A DNA stretch of 64,000 bases from Zobellia laminariae (GCF_009725995.1 NZ_RCNS01000003.1:558001-622000); one strand, 5' to 3'. Shown: positions 1 through 9,085, numbered from the stretch's first letter. Notes: generated by a model not told the origin, from the letters alone. Numbers and translations: made by a program.

Positions 1-1
1 C

Positions 2-403
2 AATGTTAAAGTACCGCTCTATATACATTCTCGCTACAATGATGTAAAGGCACATTGGAAGACCAAAACAACTGAAACCAAAACCCTAAACCCCGGTTGG
101 GTAGTGACCAACACTCGTTTTACTTCAGATGCCATAAAATATGGTAAGTGCGTTAATTTATACCTTTTAAGTTGGGATTACCCTTTAAACGATGGTATCA
201 AAGACCGTATTGACAGGCTTGGTCTATACCCCATTACCGTTTCTACCATATTGACCAATCGTGAAAAACAATTCTTGTTAAGTAGAGATGTGGTTCTCTG
301 CCGGGATCTATGGAAAGAAAAATTCTTGTTGGACCATTTGGGAATATCTAACACGCGTAAGGCAAAAATATTAAGCGAGGTTGAACAACTCTGTAATCTT
401 TAA
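2..403 (+). CDS. ATP-cone/restriction-endonuclease-like protein, C-terminal part (partial)
   Basis: The frame is open from the left edge of the window, so the N-terminus lies outside. The visible 133 residues start at NVKVPLYIHSRYND and include GWVVTNTRFTSDAIKYG, LYLLSWDYP and RIDRLGLYPITVSTIL. From memory of the family, these match the C-terminal part of a Bacteroidota protein with an N-terminal ATP-cone and a restriction-endonuclease-like nuclease fold. The nuclease core itself would lie upstream and cannot be seen. The gene ends three bases before the next start, so the two are probably co-transcribed; this pairing with a beta-CASP hydrolase is familiar in the phylum. The cellular role is unknown. 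A Met near position 104 is internal and is not the start. Confidence 0.65.
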   Translation, partial: NVKVPLYIHSRYNDVKAHWKTKTTETKTLNPGWVVTNTRFTSDAIKYGKCVNLYLLSWDYPLNDGIKDRIDRLGLYPITVSTILTNREKQFLLSRDVVLCRDLWKEKFLLDHLGISNTRKAKILSEVEQLCNL

Positions 404-406
404 GCT

Positions 407-1777
407 ATGAACAAAGTAAAAATTCACTTTTTGGGTGCCTCTGGCACAGTAACCGGATCAAAGTTTTACCTAGAAACACCAGAACTCAATGTAATGGTAG
501 ACTGTGGAATGTATCAAGGTTTAAAAGAATTACGGCAATTGAACTGGGAACCCTTACCTATTGATACCTCAAAAATTGATGTGGTCTTACTAACACATGG
601 GCATTTAGATCATACAGGGTATCTTCCTAGATTGGTCATGCAAGGCTTTCATGGAAAGATAATAGGCACGCCCCCAACTTTGGCTATAACCGAAATCATA
701 CTTTTGGATAGCGCCAAGATTCATGAAGAAGAGGCCGAACGTGCCAATAAAGAAGTTTATAGCAAACACGACCCTGCAAAACCTTTTTATACGCTTCGCG
801 AAGCGGAAAGGGCAATAAATCTATTTTCTTCGGAAGAAAAAGATGAATGGATATCTCTTTCCGAACATGTTCGTTTCAGGTTCAATTTTAACGGGCATAT
901 TATAGGCGCCACTTTTATAGAACTGGAGATTTTTGGAAAGCTATTTGTTTTTTCAGGTGATGTTGGTAGAGAACATGATCCCTTATTGGCACCACCAGAG
1001 CATCCAAAATGGGCAGATTATCTTTTTATTGAAAGTACATACGGGAACAAGTTACATCCGCAGGAAGATGTAGAACAAATCTTGGTTGACCTGGTCACTG
1101 AAACTATTAATCAAAGAGGAAACTTAATTATTCCATCCTTTGCCGTAGAGCGTTTACAGTCGCTCATGTACCTCTTATGGCAGTTATTTAAAAAGAACAG
1201 AATACCCAACATTCCTATTTTTATTGATAGTCCCATGGGTAATAATGTGTTATCTGTTTTTGAACAATTTCCCGAGTGGCACAAACTCTCAAGCAAAGAA
1301 TATGCGGCCATGTGCAGACACTTCAATATCATAAGCTCATATGCAGATACCTGGAAAACAATTGACGATGCTAGACCAAAAATAGTCATTGCCGGTAGCG
1401 GTATGGTTACTGGTGGAAGAGTGCTCACCTATTTAAAACAGCTAATGGGCCGTTCTTCAACAACAGTGTTAATGGTAGGCCACCAAGCTGAAGGCACTAG
1501 GGGCAAACAACTTTTAGAAGGCGCTTATGAGTTGAAATTATTTGGAAAATATTATCCTGTGAAATCAAAAATATATCACTTAGAAAGTCTCTCTGGTCAT
1601 GCAGACCAAAAGGAGCTTTTACATTGGATGCAAGATATTAAGAACATACCCGAAGAAGTTTTTCTTGTTCATGGTGAACCCTCTTCCCTAGATGCTTTTA
1701 GAGTAAAGATTCACGATGTATATAATTGGAACGTACACATTCCTAAACTGAACGAAATCAGAGAAATTCTTTTATAA
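407..1777 (+). CDS. MBL-fold beta-CASP metallo-hydrolase (putative RNase)
   Basis: The protein has 456 residues. The zinc-binding motif HGHLDH lies at residues 64-69, a second metal region at FSGDVG, and beta-CASP signatures follow: IAGSGMVTGGR, then SGHADQ and VHGEPSS near the C-terminus. This order is typical of the CPSF-73/RNase J-like branch of the metallo-beta-lactamase superfamily, whose members cut or trim RNA in the cytoplasm. No signal peptide is seen. The start ATG follows the preceding stop by three bases, which suggests translational coupling. The exact substrate cannot be read from the sequence. The length is normal for a single-domain bacterial beta-CASP protein, without a KH extension. 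Confidence 0.85.
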   Translation: MNKVKIHFLGASGTVTGSKFYLETPELNVMVDCGMYQGLKELRQLNWEPLPIDTSKIDVVLLTHGHLDHTGYLPRLVMQGFHGKIIGTPPTLAITEIILLDSAKIHEEEAERANKEVYSKHDPAKPFYTLREAERAINLFSSEEKDEWISLSEHVRFRFNFNGHIIGATFIELEIFGKLFVFSGDVGREHDPLLAPPEHPKWADYLFIESTYGNKLHPQEDVEQILVDLVTETINQRGNLIIPSFAVERLQSLMYLLWQLFKKNRIPNIPIFIDSPMGNNVLSVFEQFPEWHKLSSKEYAAMCRHFNIISSYADTWKTIDDARPKIVIAGSGMVTGGRVLTYLKQLMGRSSTTVLMVGHQAEGTRGKQLLEGAYELKLFGKYYPVKSKIYHLESLSGHADQKELLHWMQDIKNIPEEVFLVHGEPSSLDAFRVKIHDVYNWNVHIPKLNEIREILL

Positions 1778-1847
1778 TTAGGCACCTGACCCAAGTCATT
1801 GCCTACCAGTTTAACCAGTCTTAACTTTAATCTATATAACGAGAGCT

Positions 1848-2282
1848 ATGGTACCAAAAATGGAAACAGAAAAGTTAAATTGGACACGACAGAAAAACGA
1901 AGAGGAACTTTATAAGGAAACTGAGCAATGGAAATCAAGCCTTAAATTTTCGGATAATGCTATTCTTTTTGTAGAACGTTTATTGAATTCGTATGTTTTT
2001 GAACCAGATACCCCAGACCTTTTTGAGTGGTTACAAAACCACAAAATTAGATTACACAAGGTAAGAGCGGCAAAAAAAGAAATTCAAGAAGAAATACGTC
2101 AGCACAAAAATATGTTGGCCGGAATCTTAGAATCCGCTGCAGATTCTTGCGATGTCAGCTTGCTTAGAAAACATGCCATATTAAAGCAAAAAGTAAATAC
2201 CTGTACTAAAGATTTTAAGGATTTAAAAGCAGATGTATTTAATTATGCAGGGGCAATACTAAGGAAGAAGCGTAAACCCTAA
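1848..2282 (+). CDS. Hypothetical helical protein
   Basis: This is a 144-residue protein that I do not recognise. It is rich in Lys and Glu, has no signal peptide and no Cys cluster, and its pattern is almost wholly helical with heptad-like stretches around residues 65-140, so a coiled coil is likely. It lies 70 bases after the beta-CASP gene on the same strand and is followed by a small hairpin, so it could be the last gene of that unit. An alternative start is the Met at 1860, four codons in. It is probably a small cytoplasmic protein restricted to flavobacteria; no function is proposed. Confidence 0.6.
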   Translation: MVPKMETEKLNWTRQKNEEELYKETEQWKSSLKFSDNAILFVERLLNSYVFEPDTPDLFEWLQNHKIRLHKVRAAKKEIQEEIRQHKNMLAGILESAADSCDVSLLRKHAILKQKVNTCTKDFKDLKADVFNYAGAILRKKRKP

Positions 2283-2309
2283 AGATTACCTTATCTTAAG
2301 CTCTTTAGG

Positions 2310-2327
2310 AAATGACTATTGTCATTT
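2310..2327 (+). terminator. Weak stem-loop after the hypothetical helical protein
   Basis: AAATGAC and GTCATTT form a perfect 7-bp stem around a TATT loop, 28 bases after the stop codon and followed by TAATTT. It is a plausible but weak intrinsic terminator. Confidence 0.35.
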
Positions 2328-2351
2328 TAATTTGCCCTTATATATCTTATC

Positions 2352-2377
2352 TTGCGCCCAACTCTTATTGGGCGCAA
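2352..2377. terminator. GC-rich stem-loop between two + strand genes
   Basis: TTGCGCCCAA pairs perfectly with TTGGGCGCAA around a 6-base loop. It lies 48 bases before the next start codon. No clear T-run follows on the + strand, so it may be a terminator for upstream transcripts or a 5' leader hairpin of the lipoprotein gene. Confidence 0.4.
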
Positions 2378-2424
2378 CTTCAAATAAGCACAATTAAGAA
2401 TAAGTTGATAGAAGAAAATAAGTT

Positions 2425-3060
2425 ATGAAAAAACTCTCTGCACTACTCTTATTAGTTGTTTTAGGTTGTTCGTCAACAAGTTTGGTCGAAAATTGGAAAA
2501 ACCCTGATATCGTCTTATTCGATGCGCAGAAAGTACTTATTGTTGGTATGACCCAAAACCAAGATGCTAGAGAAAGTTTTGAAGCCCGCCTACAAAAAGA
2601 GTTTACCAAGAGAAATGTGGAGGCCATGCAAAGCTTAGATGTTTTTGATGTATCCTTTACCGATAAGAGAAAAACAGAAAAAGAGCTAGATGATGTAGAG
2701 GAAAGCCTATTAGACAAAGGTTTTGACGCTATTTTATTTACCAAAATTACCGGTTCTGAAAACAGGGAAAGTTTTCTAAGTGCCATTTCTAGACTAGATA
2801 ACCACAAAGGGCGCTTCAATGAGGACTATCTAGACAATCAAGATATTTATTACGATGATACTTACTACGATGATTTTAATGTCTACCATGCAGAAACTAC
2901 GCTGTACTGTATTTGCGCTGGTAAAGATAGATCTATGATTTGGAGAGGTAGTATAGATATCTCAGACCCAAAAAACATAGAAAAATCCGTGGATGATTAT
3001 ATACAACTTGTTGTTACCGCCATGGAAGAGCAAGACCTAATCTTTAGAAAAGAAAAATAG
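2425..3060 (+). CDS. Putative lipoprotein of unknown function
   Basis: The protein has 211 residues. A signal peptide with lipobox VVLGC ends at Cys15, so the mature protein is predicted to be an envelope lipoprotein. The next segment (residues 33-75) begins KVLIVGMTQNQDARESFE and resembles the start of small periplasmic lipoproteins of the DUF4136 type, where a predicted beta strand is followed by an amphipathic helix; this is a loose likeness only. Around residues 140-150 there is an acidic, Tyr-rich stretch (YYDDTYYDD). The gene stands alone between hairpins and the DUF1801 gene. Function unknown. Confidence 0.6.
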   Translation: MKKLSALLLLVVLGCSSTSLVENWKNPDIVLFDAQKVLIVGMTQNQDARESFEARLQKEFTKRNVEAMQSLDVFDVSFTDKRKTEKELDDVEESLLDKGFDAILFTKITGSENRESFLSAISRLDNHKGRFNEDYLDNQDIYYDDTYYDDFNVYHAETTLYCICAGKDRSMIWRGSIDISDPKNIEKSVDDYIQLVVTAMEEQDLIFRKEK

Positions 3061-3206
3061 CTTTCTTTAAGTCAATGTTTCATCACTATTGCAGAAATTA
3101 CTTGTTAGGGTTCTACCCTACTACCAAGGTCTATTTTATTTCCCGATTGTATTTGCTAAATTTAGCTACTTGAACGGCAAACCTGTCGCTCTTAATTGGA
3201 AAATCC

Positions 3207-3635
3207 ATGGAAAATCTACAGCTGAAAATTAATCCTGAAGTAGCATTAGTTTTTGATAAATATCCAGAGAGCGTTCGGAATCAAATGTTGGCCTTACGAA
3301 AATTGGTGATTGAAACGGCTAAAGAAATTGAAGGTATTCATCAATTAGAAGAAACCCTAAAATGGGGAGAACCCAGTTACCTGACTAAAATAGGCAGCAC
3401 GCTCCGTATGGATTGGAAAGCCAAATCTCCCGACCAATATGCCCTCTATTTTAAATGTACCAGCAGATTGGTAGAAACTTTTAAAATCGTTTTTAAAAAC
3501 ACCTTTGACTTTGAAGGAAAAAGAGCAATTGTTTTTAAGCTTGATAGTGAAATCCCTACCGAAGAACTTACCTATTGCATAAAAGCTGCCCTAACGTATC
3601 ATAAAGTAAAACACCTGCCTACATTGGGTATTTGA
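3207..3635 (+). CDS. DUF1801 domain protein
   Basis: A 142-residue cytoplasmic protein. The pattern YPESVRNQMLALRKLV, LEETLKWGEPSYL and ALYFKC is characteristic of DUF1801 (YdhG-like) proteins, small soluble proteins of unknown biochemical role. There is no signal peptide. It lies only six bases upstream of a YdeI-like gene and is probably co-transcribed with it. The two families are often found near each other and sometimes fused. The ATG at 3207 is well placed. Confidence 0.75.
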   Translation: MENLQLKINPEVALVFDKYPESVRNQMLALRKLVIETAKEIEGIHQLEETLKWGEPSYLTKIGSTLRMDWKAKSPDQYALYFKCTSRLVETFKIVFKNTFDFEGKRAIVFKLDSEIPTEELTYCIKAALTYHKVKHLPTLGI

Positions 3636-3641
3636 GAAGCT

Positions 3642-4223
3642 ATGGCAAAGATGGAAACAGAAAGTTACTGCCCTACAAACGCTAAAGAATGGCGGTCATG
3701 GTTGGAAGAAAACCATGTGCAAGAGGACTCGGTTTGGTTGATAATCCATAAAAAAAATACAGCCAACACCAATTTATCTTGGAGCGAAGCCGTAGACCAC
3801 GCACTTTGTTTTGGTTGGATAGACAGTACCAAAAGAACAATAGACTCGGAGAAATACCAACAGTATTTTTGCAAACGAAAAGCAGTAAGTAATTGGTCTA
3901 AAATAAACAAAGAGAAAGTAACCCATCTTATAGAAAAAGGCCTAATGACCCATGCTGGCCACAAAAGTATTGCTATAGCAAAGACCAATGGTTCGTGGAC
4001 TATATTAGATGCCGTTGAAGCCCTAGAAATCCCACCAGACCTAGCCAAGGAATTACAAAAAAGAAAAGGCGCCGAAGAATTTTTTACTACGTTAAGTAAA
4101 TCCGGAAAAAAAATCCTGTTGTATTGGGTAATTTCTGCTAAAAGAAAAGAAACTCGGCAAAAACGAATTTTGGAAATTTCGGAGAATGCCAGTAAAAACC
4201 TAAAACCAAAGCAGTTCAGATAA
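3642..4223 (+). CDS. YdeI/OmpD-associated family protein
   Basis: A 193-residue protein with the family pattern: an N-terminal EWRSWLEENH segment, WSEAVDHALCFGWIDS at about residues 48-63, and a helical C-terminal part with FFTTLSKSGKKILLYWV. YdeI-family members are small cytoplasmic proteins linked in some bacteria to stress or peptide resistance; the activity is unknown. It follows DUF1801 with six bases between them, probably one transcript. The Met at 3651 is an alternative start three codons in. Confidence 0.75.
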   Translation: MAKMETESYCPTNAKEWRSWLEENHVQEDSVWLIIHKKNTANTNLSWSEAVDHALCFGWIDSTKRTIDSEKYQQYFCKRKAVSNWSKINKEKVTHLIEKGLMTHAGHKSIAIAKTNGSWTILDAVEALEIPPDLAKELQKRKGAEEFFTTLSKSGKKILLYWVISAKRKETRQKRILEISENASKNLKPKQFR

Positions 4224-4282
4224 AAGAAAAACAGCTACTTTTAGAATTCTAGTTGTTACCTCAACCACCAACATTCGTTATT

Positions 4283-5710
4283 ATGAAAAACTTATCTTTC
4301 CTACTATTACTATTATTTAATTTTAGTGTGCTAACCGCACAAGAAACTTCCCAAAAAAATAGAGTAATAATTTTAACGGATATCGAAGCAGACCCGGACG
4401 ACACGCAATCATTAGTCCGTTTGCTATTATATTCCAATGAAATAGATATTAAAGGCATTGTAGCCACTACCTCCTGTTGGCTTAAAAGTAGCATACATCC
4501 AGAATCTATAAAAAAAGTGCTGCAAGCTTACGCAAAAGTTCAACCCAACCTAAAACAACATCATCCGGATTTTCCTGAGGCCAGTAGTTTAATGGATGTA
4601 GTAAAAACCGGTCTACCCGTTTACGGCATGTTGGGTGTTGGAGAAGGAAAAGATTCGGAAGGCTCTGACTGGATTATTAAAACGCTTGAAGAAGAAGATG
4701 AACGCCCTTTGTGGATTTCCGTTTGGGGAGGTTCCAATACTTTAGCGCAGGCATTATCCAAAATCAAAAACACAAAAACGAAAGAAGAGCAAAAAAGACT
4801 TATTTCTAAACTGCGCGTTTATGCTATTTCTGACCAAGATGACAGTAGTATTTGGATCAGAGATAACTTTCGTGACCTCTTTTATATAGTTACTCCCGGA
4901 GACGACTACGGTCGTGCCACATGGAACGGTATCAACAGTGTTATCTCAGGAATTGACAACACAGAAATCAGCAACTCTTGGCTTGCAGAAAATATTCAAC
5001 AGGCACACGGCCCCCTTGGTGCCGTATACCCAGATGTTGCTTATGGAATGGAAGGAGATACGCCTGCATTCCTTTCCCTTATCCCTAATGGTTTAAATTT
5101 CTCCGAACACCCCAATTGGGGAGGTTGGGGCGGTAGATACGAATTTTATAAGCCTTACTTTTCTGGTCGAAAACAAGGAAAATCCGGTGTGCCTTTTGAA
5201 GTCGAAACCAGAAAAATATGGACCAATGCCAAGGACAGTTATACGCCTTTCGTTCCAAATGAATATGGAAGATCTATAACTTCGGATACTTTAAATTTCA
5301 CAAGCGACAAGGTATCATTGTGGCGTTGGAGAGACGATTTTCAAAATGATTTTGCTGCTAGAATGGATTGGTGTTTACAACCCTATACTGAGGCTAATCA
5401 TGCGCCCGTTATTGTTTTGAAACATCCTGATCGTATAAATGTAGAATCTGGTAAAAGCTTCACTTTTGACGCCTCTGATTCTACTGATCCAGACGGAGAT
5501 AACTTAAGTTTTGTTTGGTTTAGTTATCCTGAGGCGGGTACGTATGAAGAGCCCGTATACATTAGTGGAGCGAAGAACTTGCACACGGCCAATATCACCG
5601 TGCCCAGATTAAGAGAAGAGGCAACCCTCCATTATATCTTAAAAGTAACCGATAAGGGAGAACCTGCTTTATCTAGTTACAAACGAATTATTGTAACGGT
5701 TAAACCTTAA
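4283..5710 (+). CDS. Secreted DUF1593 (nucleoside-hydrolase-like) protein
   Basis: The protein has 475 residues from the ATG at 4283. This start is chosen because it opens directly with a signal peptide (MKNLSFLLLLLFNFSVLTAQ); an earlier in-frame codon would add ten residues that do not fit. The mature part starts with TDIEADPDD at residues 32-40, an Asp cluster like the calcium site of inosine-uridine nucleoside hydrolases. Family DUF1593 carries this fold. The last 90 residues (HAPVIVL, FDASDSTDPDGD) form an Ig/PKD-like beta domain. Such proteins are common beside polysaccharide loci, and a glycan substrate is likelier than a nucleoside, but this is unproven. It faces the fucose operon convergently with only 13 bases between stops. 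Confidence 0.75.
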   Translation: MKNLSFLLLLLFNFSVLTAQETSQKNRVIILTDIEADPDDTQSLVRLLLYSNEIDIKGIVATTSCWLKSSIHPESIKKVLQAYAKVQPNLKQHHPDFPEASSLMDVVKTGLPVYGMLGVGEGKDSEGSDWIIKTLEEEDERPLWISVWGGSNTLAQALSKIKNTKTKEEQKRLISKLRVYAISDQDDSSIWIRDNFRDLFYIVTPGDDYGRATWNGINSVISGIDNTEISNSWLAENIQQAHGPLGAVYPDVAYGMEGDTPAFLSLIPNGLNFSEHPNWGGWGGRYEFYKPYFSGRKQGKSGVPFEVETRKIWTNAKDSYTPFVPNEYGRSITSDTLNFTSDKVSLWRWRDDFQNDFAARMDWCLQPYTEANHAPVIVLKHPDRINVESGKSFTFDASDSTDPDGDNLSFVWFSYPEAGTYEEPVYISGAKNLHTANITVPRLREEATLHYILKVTDKGEPALSSYKRIIVTVKP

Positions 5711-5723
5711 TGTTTTAGAGCCC

Positions 5724-6887
5724 CTATTTTTTAATTAAATGGTTTGGGAAATCTGAAACCCGTTCACAACATATTTGCTCCATAACCTGTTGCAATTCGG
5801 TTTTTAGTAATGATATAGTGTGATTTCCGCCGTTGTTTCCTAAGGCGCTTACACCGTACATAAACGAGCGTCCCATAAAAGTGAATTTAGCACCACTGGC
5901 CAAAGCTCGGGCTACATCAGGACCGGAACGTATACCGCTATCCATCATTACGGTGAGCTGGTCACTATATTTTTCCGCTATCCTACATAACGGTTTTATG
6001 GTAGATTCTCCCGCATCTAATTGTCTACCACCATGATTGGAAACAATGACACCATCTATACCTAACCTCACCGCTTTTTCGGCATCGGCTTCATTGGCTA
6101 CTCCTTTTAGAACCAACTTGCCTTTCCACATATCCCGAATCGGTTTAATCTTCTCCTCATTCAATCTTCCTGAAAAGGTCTGATCCATGAACTTACCCAA
6201 TTGTTTTAAATCCAATCCTTTGGGCATGTAAGGTTTTAAAGTCTCAAAACTAGGTTGCCCGTGAATAAGCGTTTTCATTGCCCATTCCGGTTTACCCATA
6301 ATCTGAAGTATATTTTTAACGGACATTTTAGGAGGCATTGCCAATCCGTTTCTAATATCCCGTGGTCTAAAACCAAAAGTAGGCACGTCACAAAGAATAA
6401 CCAAAACTGGACATTCCGCAGCGGCAGCCCTTTTTATAATATCATCACGCAACGAATTTTCTGCCGGGTGATATAACTGAAACCAAGCATTACCTTCCGT
6501 TATCTCAGAAATTCGTTCAATACTACTGGTACTCACCGTACTTAAAACAAAAGGAATATTATGCTCAAAAGCTGCTTTCGCTAAAATTTCAGGCGCATTG
6601 GGCCACATAAGACCTTGTAAACCAACCGGTGCTATACCAAAAGGAGCATCATACGTGTGACCAAAAAGTTCCGTTTTCATAACGGATTCCGTATGTTTAC
6701 TGAGGTAATACGGTAAAAGTTCTACCTCTCGTATCTCAGCTGTGTTCTTATGTAGGTTCACATCTTCATTACATCCTCCATCCAAATACTCGAAAGCAAA
6801 TTTTGGAATCTTTCGCATCGCCTTGTTTCGCAAATCAGCAATAGAAGGATACCGAGGATCCAATCCTGTTTTAGATTTTTTTCCCAT
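5724..6887 (-). CDS. lldD: FMN-dependent alpha-hydroxy-acid (L-lactate) dehydrogenase-like protein
   Basis: A 387-residue soluble flavoenzyme. The signature SNHGGRQLD at 283-291 supplies the catalytic His285 and the substrate Arg288; Lys261 in KLVLKGV is the flavin-binding lysine. The family oxidises L-2-hydroxy acids such as L-lactate to 2-keto acids. Its place as last gene of the fucose operon makes biological sense: the oxidative L-fucose route ends in pyruvate and L-lactate, and this enzyme would return the lactate to pyruvate. The gap after FucP is 69 bases. Substrate preference (lactate versus glycolate or another hydroxy acid) is inferred from context only. Confidence 0.85.
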   Translation of the reverse strand: MGKKSKTGLDPRYPSIADLRNKAMRKIPKFAFEYLDGGCNEDVNLHKNTAEIREVELLPYYLSKHTESVMKTELFGHTYDAPFGIAPVGLQGLMWPNAPEILAKAAFEHNIPFVLSTVSTSSIERISEITEGNAWFQLYHPAENSLRDDIIKRAAAAECPVLVILCDVPTFGFRPRDIRNGLAMPPKMSVKNILQIMGKPEWAMKTLIHGQPSFETLKPYMPKGLDLKQLGKFMDQTFSGRLNEEKIKPIRDMWKGKLVLKGVANEADAEKAVRLGIDGVIVSNHGGRQLDAGESTIKPLCRIAEKYSDQLTVMMDSGIRSGPDVARALASGAKFTFMGRSFMYGVSALGNNGGNHTISLLKTELQQVMEQICCERVSDFPNHLIKK

Positions 6888-6956
6888 TGTAGTAAGTTAT
6901 AGGTAAAATGGCACGCATTAAAAGGTGCCATTCAAATTTTATATCAAAAATAAATT

Positions 6957-8276
6957 CTATTCTAAATCGTATTTTTTATATGCTCTGTGACCATAAAAGG
7001 CTACCACAAAAAAGCAAAGCATAGGCAGTATAAACGAAAAGTTCACCTCTGGAACTCCTAGTATACGCACATCACTATATCCCGATCCGCCAATGTCTAA
7101 TATTAAGCCTTGTAACATGGGCATAAAAGCACCACCTACAATGGCCATAACTAAAAATGCGGAAGCAGATTTGGCATCATCCCCTAACCCTGTTAATGCA
7201 ATCCCGTAAATAGTTGGGAACATTAAAGACATACAGAAAGAAACCATAACCAAAGAATATAGGCCTCCTATGCCTTCTATAAAAATCGTACCCGCACAGA
7301 AGACAATTGCCAGTAAGGATAGGATCATCAGTAACCTTCCTGAATTAATGAACTTCATAAGATATGTACACAAAAACCTACTGACCAGAAATATTACTAA
7401 AGCAGCATAAGCATAGTTAACGGCATCTCTGTTGTTAATGCCAATGTTTTCTGCATACTGGTAAATGTACGTCCAGCACATAATCTGGGCACCCACATAG
7501 AACATTTGCGTAAGCATACCGCCTACAAAACGTTCCTTTTTAAATATCCGCTTTATGGATTCTCGTAACCCAACTTGATTCTCCGTCTTGCCCTCTGGCA
7601 TTTTCACCATAGCAATAACCACGAAAATAAAAATAACGAACACGCCCAATCCCACATATGGGTTCCGTATCACCATTAAATCGGATGTCTTGACTGCCGC
7701 TTTTGCCGACTCAGATAAGGTTTCATAAATATAGGAACCGTCTGAAGCCACATCATCTGACTGCAATGCTCCCAGTATAAAAAACTGCGCTACAAACAGA
7801 CCAGAAAGAGCTCCCAGTGGATTAAAAGCTTGCGCAAGGTTCAATCGTAAAGTTGCTGTTTCCTCTGCTCCCATGGCCAATATATACGGGTTAGCCGTAG
7901 TTTCTAAGAAAGCAAGACCAAAAGTCAATACATATAAGGCCAAAAGAAAGAATATATAGCTTTCCATAGCCGCTGCAGGATAGAACATAAGTGCTCCCAC
8001 TGCGTAAAGCGCCAGCCCAACTAAAATACCCACTTTGTAACTAAATTTCTTTACTACATAAGCTGCTGGTAATGCCATGGTAAAATAGCCACCATAAAAG
8101 GCCGCCTGTACCCATGAAGCTTGCGTATTGTTAAGCTCCAAAATCCTCTTAAATGCTGCTACCATGGGGTTGGTAATGTCATTTGCAAAACCCCAAAGTG
8201 CAAATAAAGAGGTAATTAATATAAATGGGAAAAGTAATTCTTTAGCTACTACCGGTATTTTTTGTTCGCTTTTCAT
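6957..8276 (-). CDS. fucP: L-fucose:H+ symporter, FucP-type MFS permease
   Basis: A 439-residue integral membrane protein with about twelve hydrophobic segments, close to the length of Escherichia coli FucP. Family marks are WGFANDITNPM at 28-38, WVQAAFYGGYF in helix 2, and LETTANPY at 124-131, shared by the FHS (fucose-hexose symporter) group. It would import L-fucose across the inner membrane with protons. It starts two bases after the upstream SDR gene, in the middle of the fucose operon. Related FHS permeases can carry glucose or galactose; the operon argues for fucose. Confidence 0.88.
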   Translation of the reverse strand: MKSEQKIPVVAKELLFPFILITSLFALWGFANDITNPMVAAFKRILELNNTQASWVQAAFYGGYFTMALPAAYVVKKFSYKVGILVGLALYAVGALMFYPAAAMESYIFFLLALYVLTFGLAFLETTANPYILAMGAEETATLRLNLAQAFNPLGALSGLFVAQFFILGALQSDDVASDGSYIYETLSESAKAAVKTSDLMVIRNPYVGLGVFVIFIFVVIAMVKMPEGKTENQVGLRESIKRIFKKERFVGGMLTQMFYVGAQIMCWTYIYQYAENIGINNRDAVNYAYAALVIFLVSRFLCTYLMKFINSGRLLMILSLLAIVFCAGTIFIEGIGGLYSLVMVSFCMSLMFPTIYGIALTGLGDDAKSASAFLVMAIVGGAFMPMLQGLILDIGGSGYSDVRILGVPEVNFSFILPMLCFFVVAFYGHRAYKKYDLE

Positions 8277-8278
8277 AT

Positions 8279-9070
8279 TTAATCTTCAACTGTTATTGCC
8301 CTATCTAAATGTGTATATCCTCCATCTACAAAAAGTAATTGTCCTGTAGTATGGCTAGATAGTTCTGACAATAGAAAAACAACCGTGTTGGCTATTTCTG
8401 CAGCTGTCGTCATACGGTTACCTAATGGAATTTTATCCGTGATGGATTTCATTTTTTTCTCAGGTTCCGAAAATGTACTGATCCATTTTTCATACAAAGG
8501 TGTGTAACATTCCGCAACTATTACGGCGTTCACCCTTATTTGGTAAGGTAAAAGTTCTACCGCCCATTCTCTGGTTAAAGCATTTCTACCTCCGTTGGAA
8601 GCTGCATAACCAGATGTTCCTCCTTGGCCTGTAAAAGAAGTTTTAGAGCCTATATTTACAATGGCTCCTTTGCTCCTTTTAAGTTCGGGAAGGGCATACT
8701 GTGCCATAAGATAATAATGGACTAAACTTTTTTGAAGGGAAGCCATAAAGTCTTCGTAATTGCCATTTTCCAAACCAACACCATCATTTACGCCGGCATT
8801 GTTTACAAGACCATCAATTCTTCCAAAGGTAGAAACGACGTTTTCTACGGCTGCTTTACATTGCTCAGGATCTGTTAACTCTGCAAAGGCATAACCTACT
8901 TGGCCACCCGCTTTTTGAATCTCTTCTACCACCGCAATGATACTGGGTTTGTTTCTACCAATAATAAAAGGAATAGCTCCTTCTTTTAATAGAATCTGAC
9001 TTATACCAAGGCCTATGCCTTTTGAACCACCAGTAACGATAATGACTTTATCCTTTAAGTTTAAATCCAT
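8279..9070 (-). CDS. SDR-family oxidoreductase, probable L-fucose dehydrogenase (YxxxN variant)
   Basis: A 263-residue classical-length SDR. The cofactor motif TGGSKGIG is at 13-20 and NNAG at 90-93. Ser142 and Tyr155 of the catalytic set are present, but the lysine of YxxxK is replaced: the motif reads YAASN, with Asn159 encoded by AAC. The operon already has a second canonical SDR suited to 2-keto-3-deoxyfuconate oxidation. This one therefore most plausibly performs the first step, L-fucose to L-fucono-lactone, but the assignment is by elimination. The Lys to Asn change may mark a specialised subfamily or reduced activity. It is flanked by FAH (15 bases upstream) and FucP (2 bases downstream). 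Confidence 0.7.
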   Translation of the reverse strand: MDLNLKDKVIIVTGGSKGIGLGISQILLKEGAIPFIIGRNKPSIIAVVEEIQKAGGQVGYAFAELTDPEQCKAAVENVVSTFGRIDGLVNNAGVNDGVGLENGNYEDFMASLQKSLVHYYLMAQYALPELKRSKGAIVNIGSKTSFTGQGGTSGYAASNGGRNALTREWAVELLPYQIRVNAVIVAECYTPLYEKWISTFSEPEKKMKSITDKIPLGNRMTTAAEIANTVVFLLSELSSHTTGQLLFVDGGYTHLDRAITVED

Positions 9071-9085
9071 ATTTGCTTTTTGCTA

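Noticed and set aside
2394..2819. 141-codon minus-strand frame over the lipoprotein gene
   Set aside because: Ser/Leu/Phe-rich composition typical of an antisense shadow; the + strand frame has a signal peptide and lipobox.
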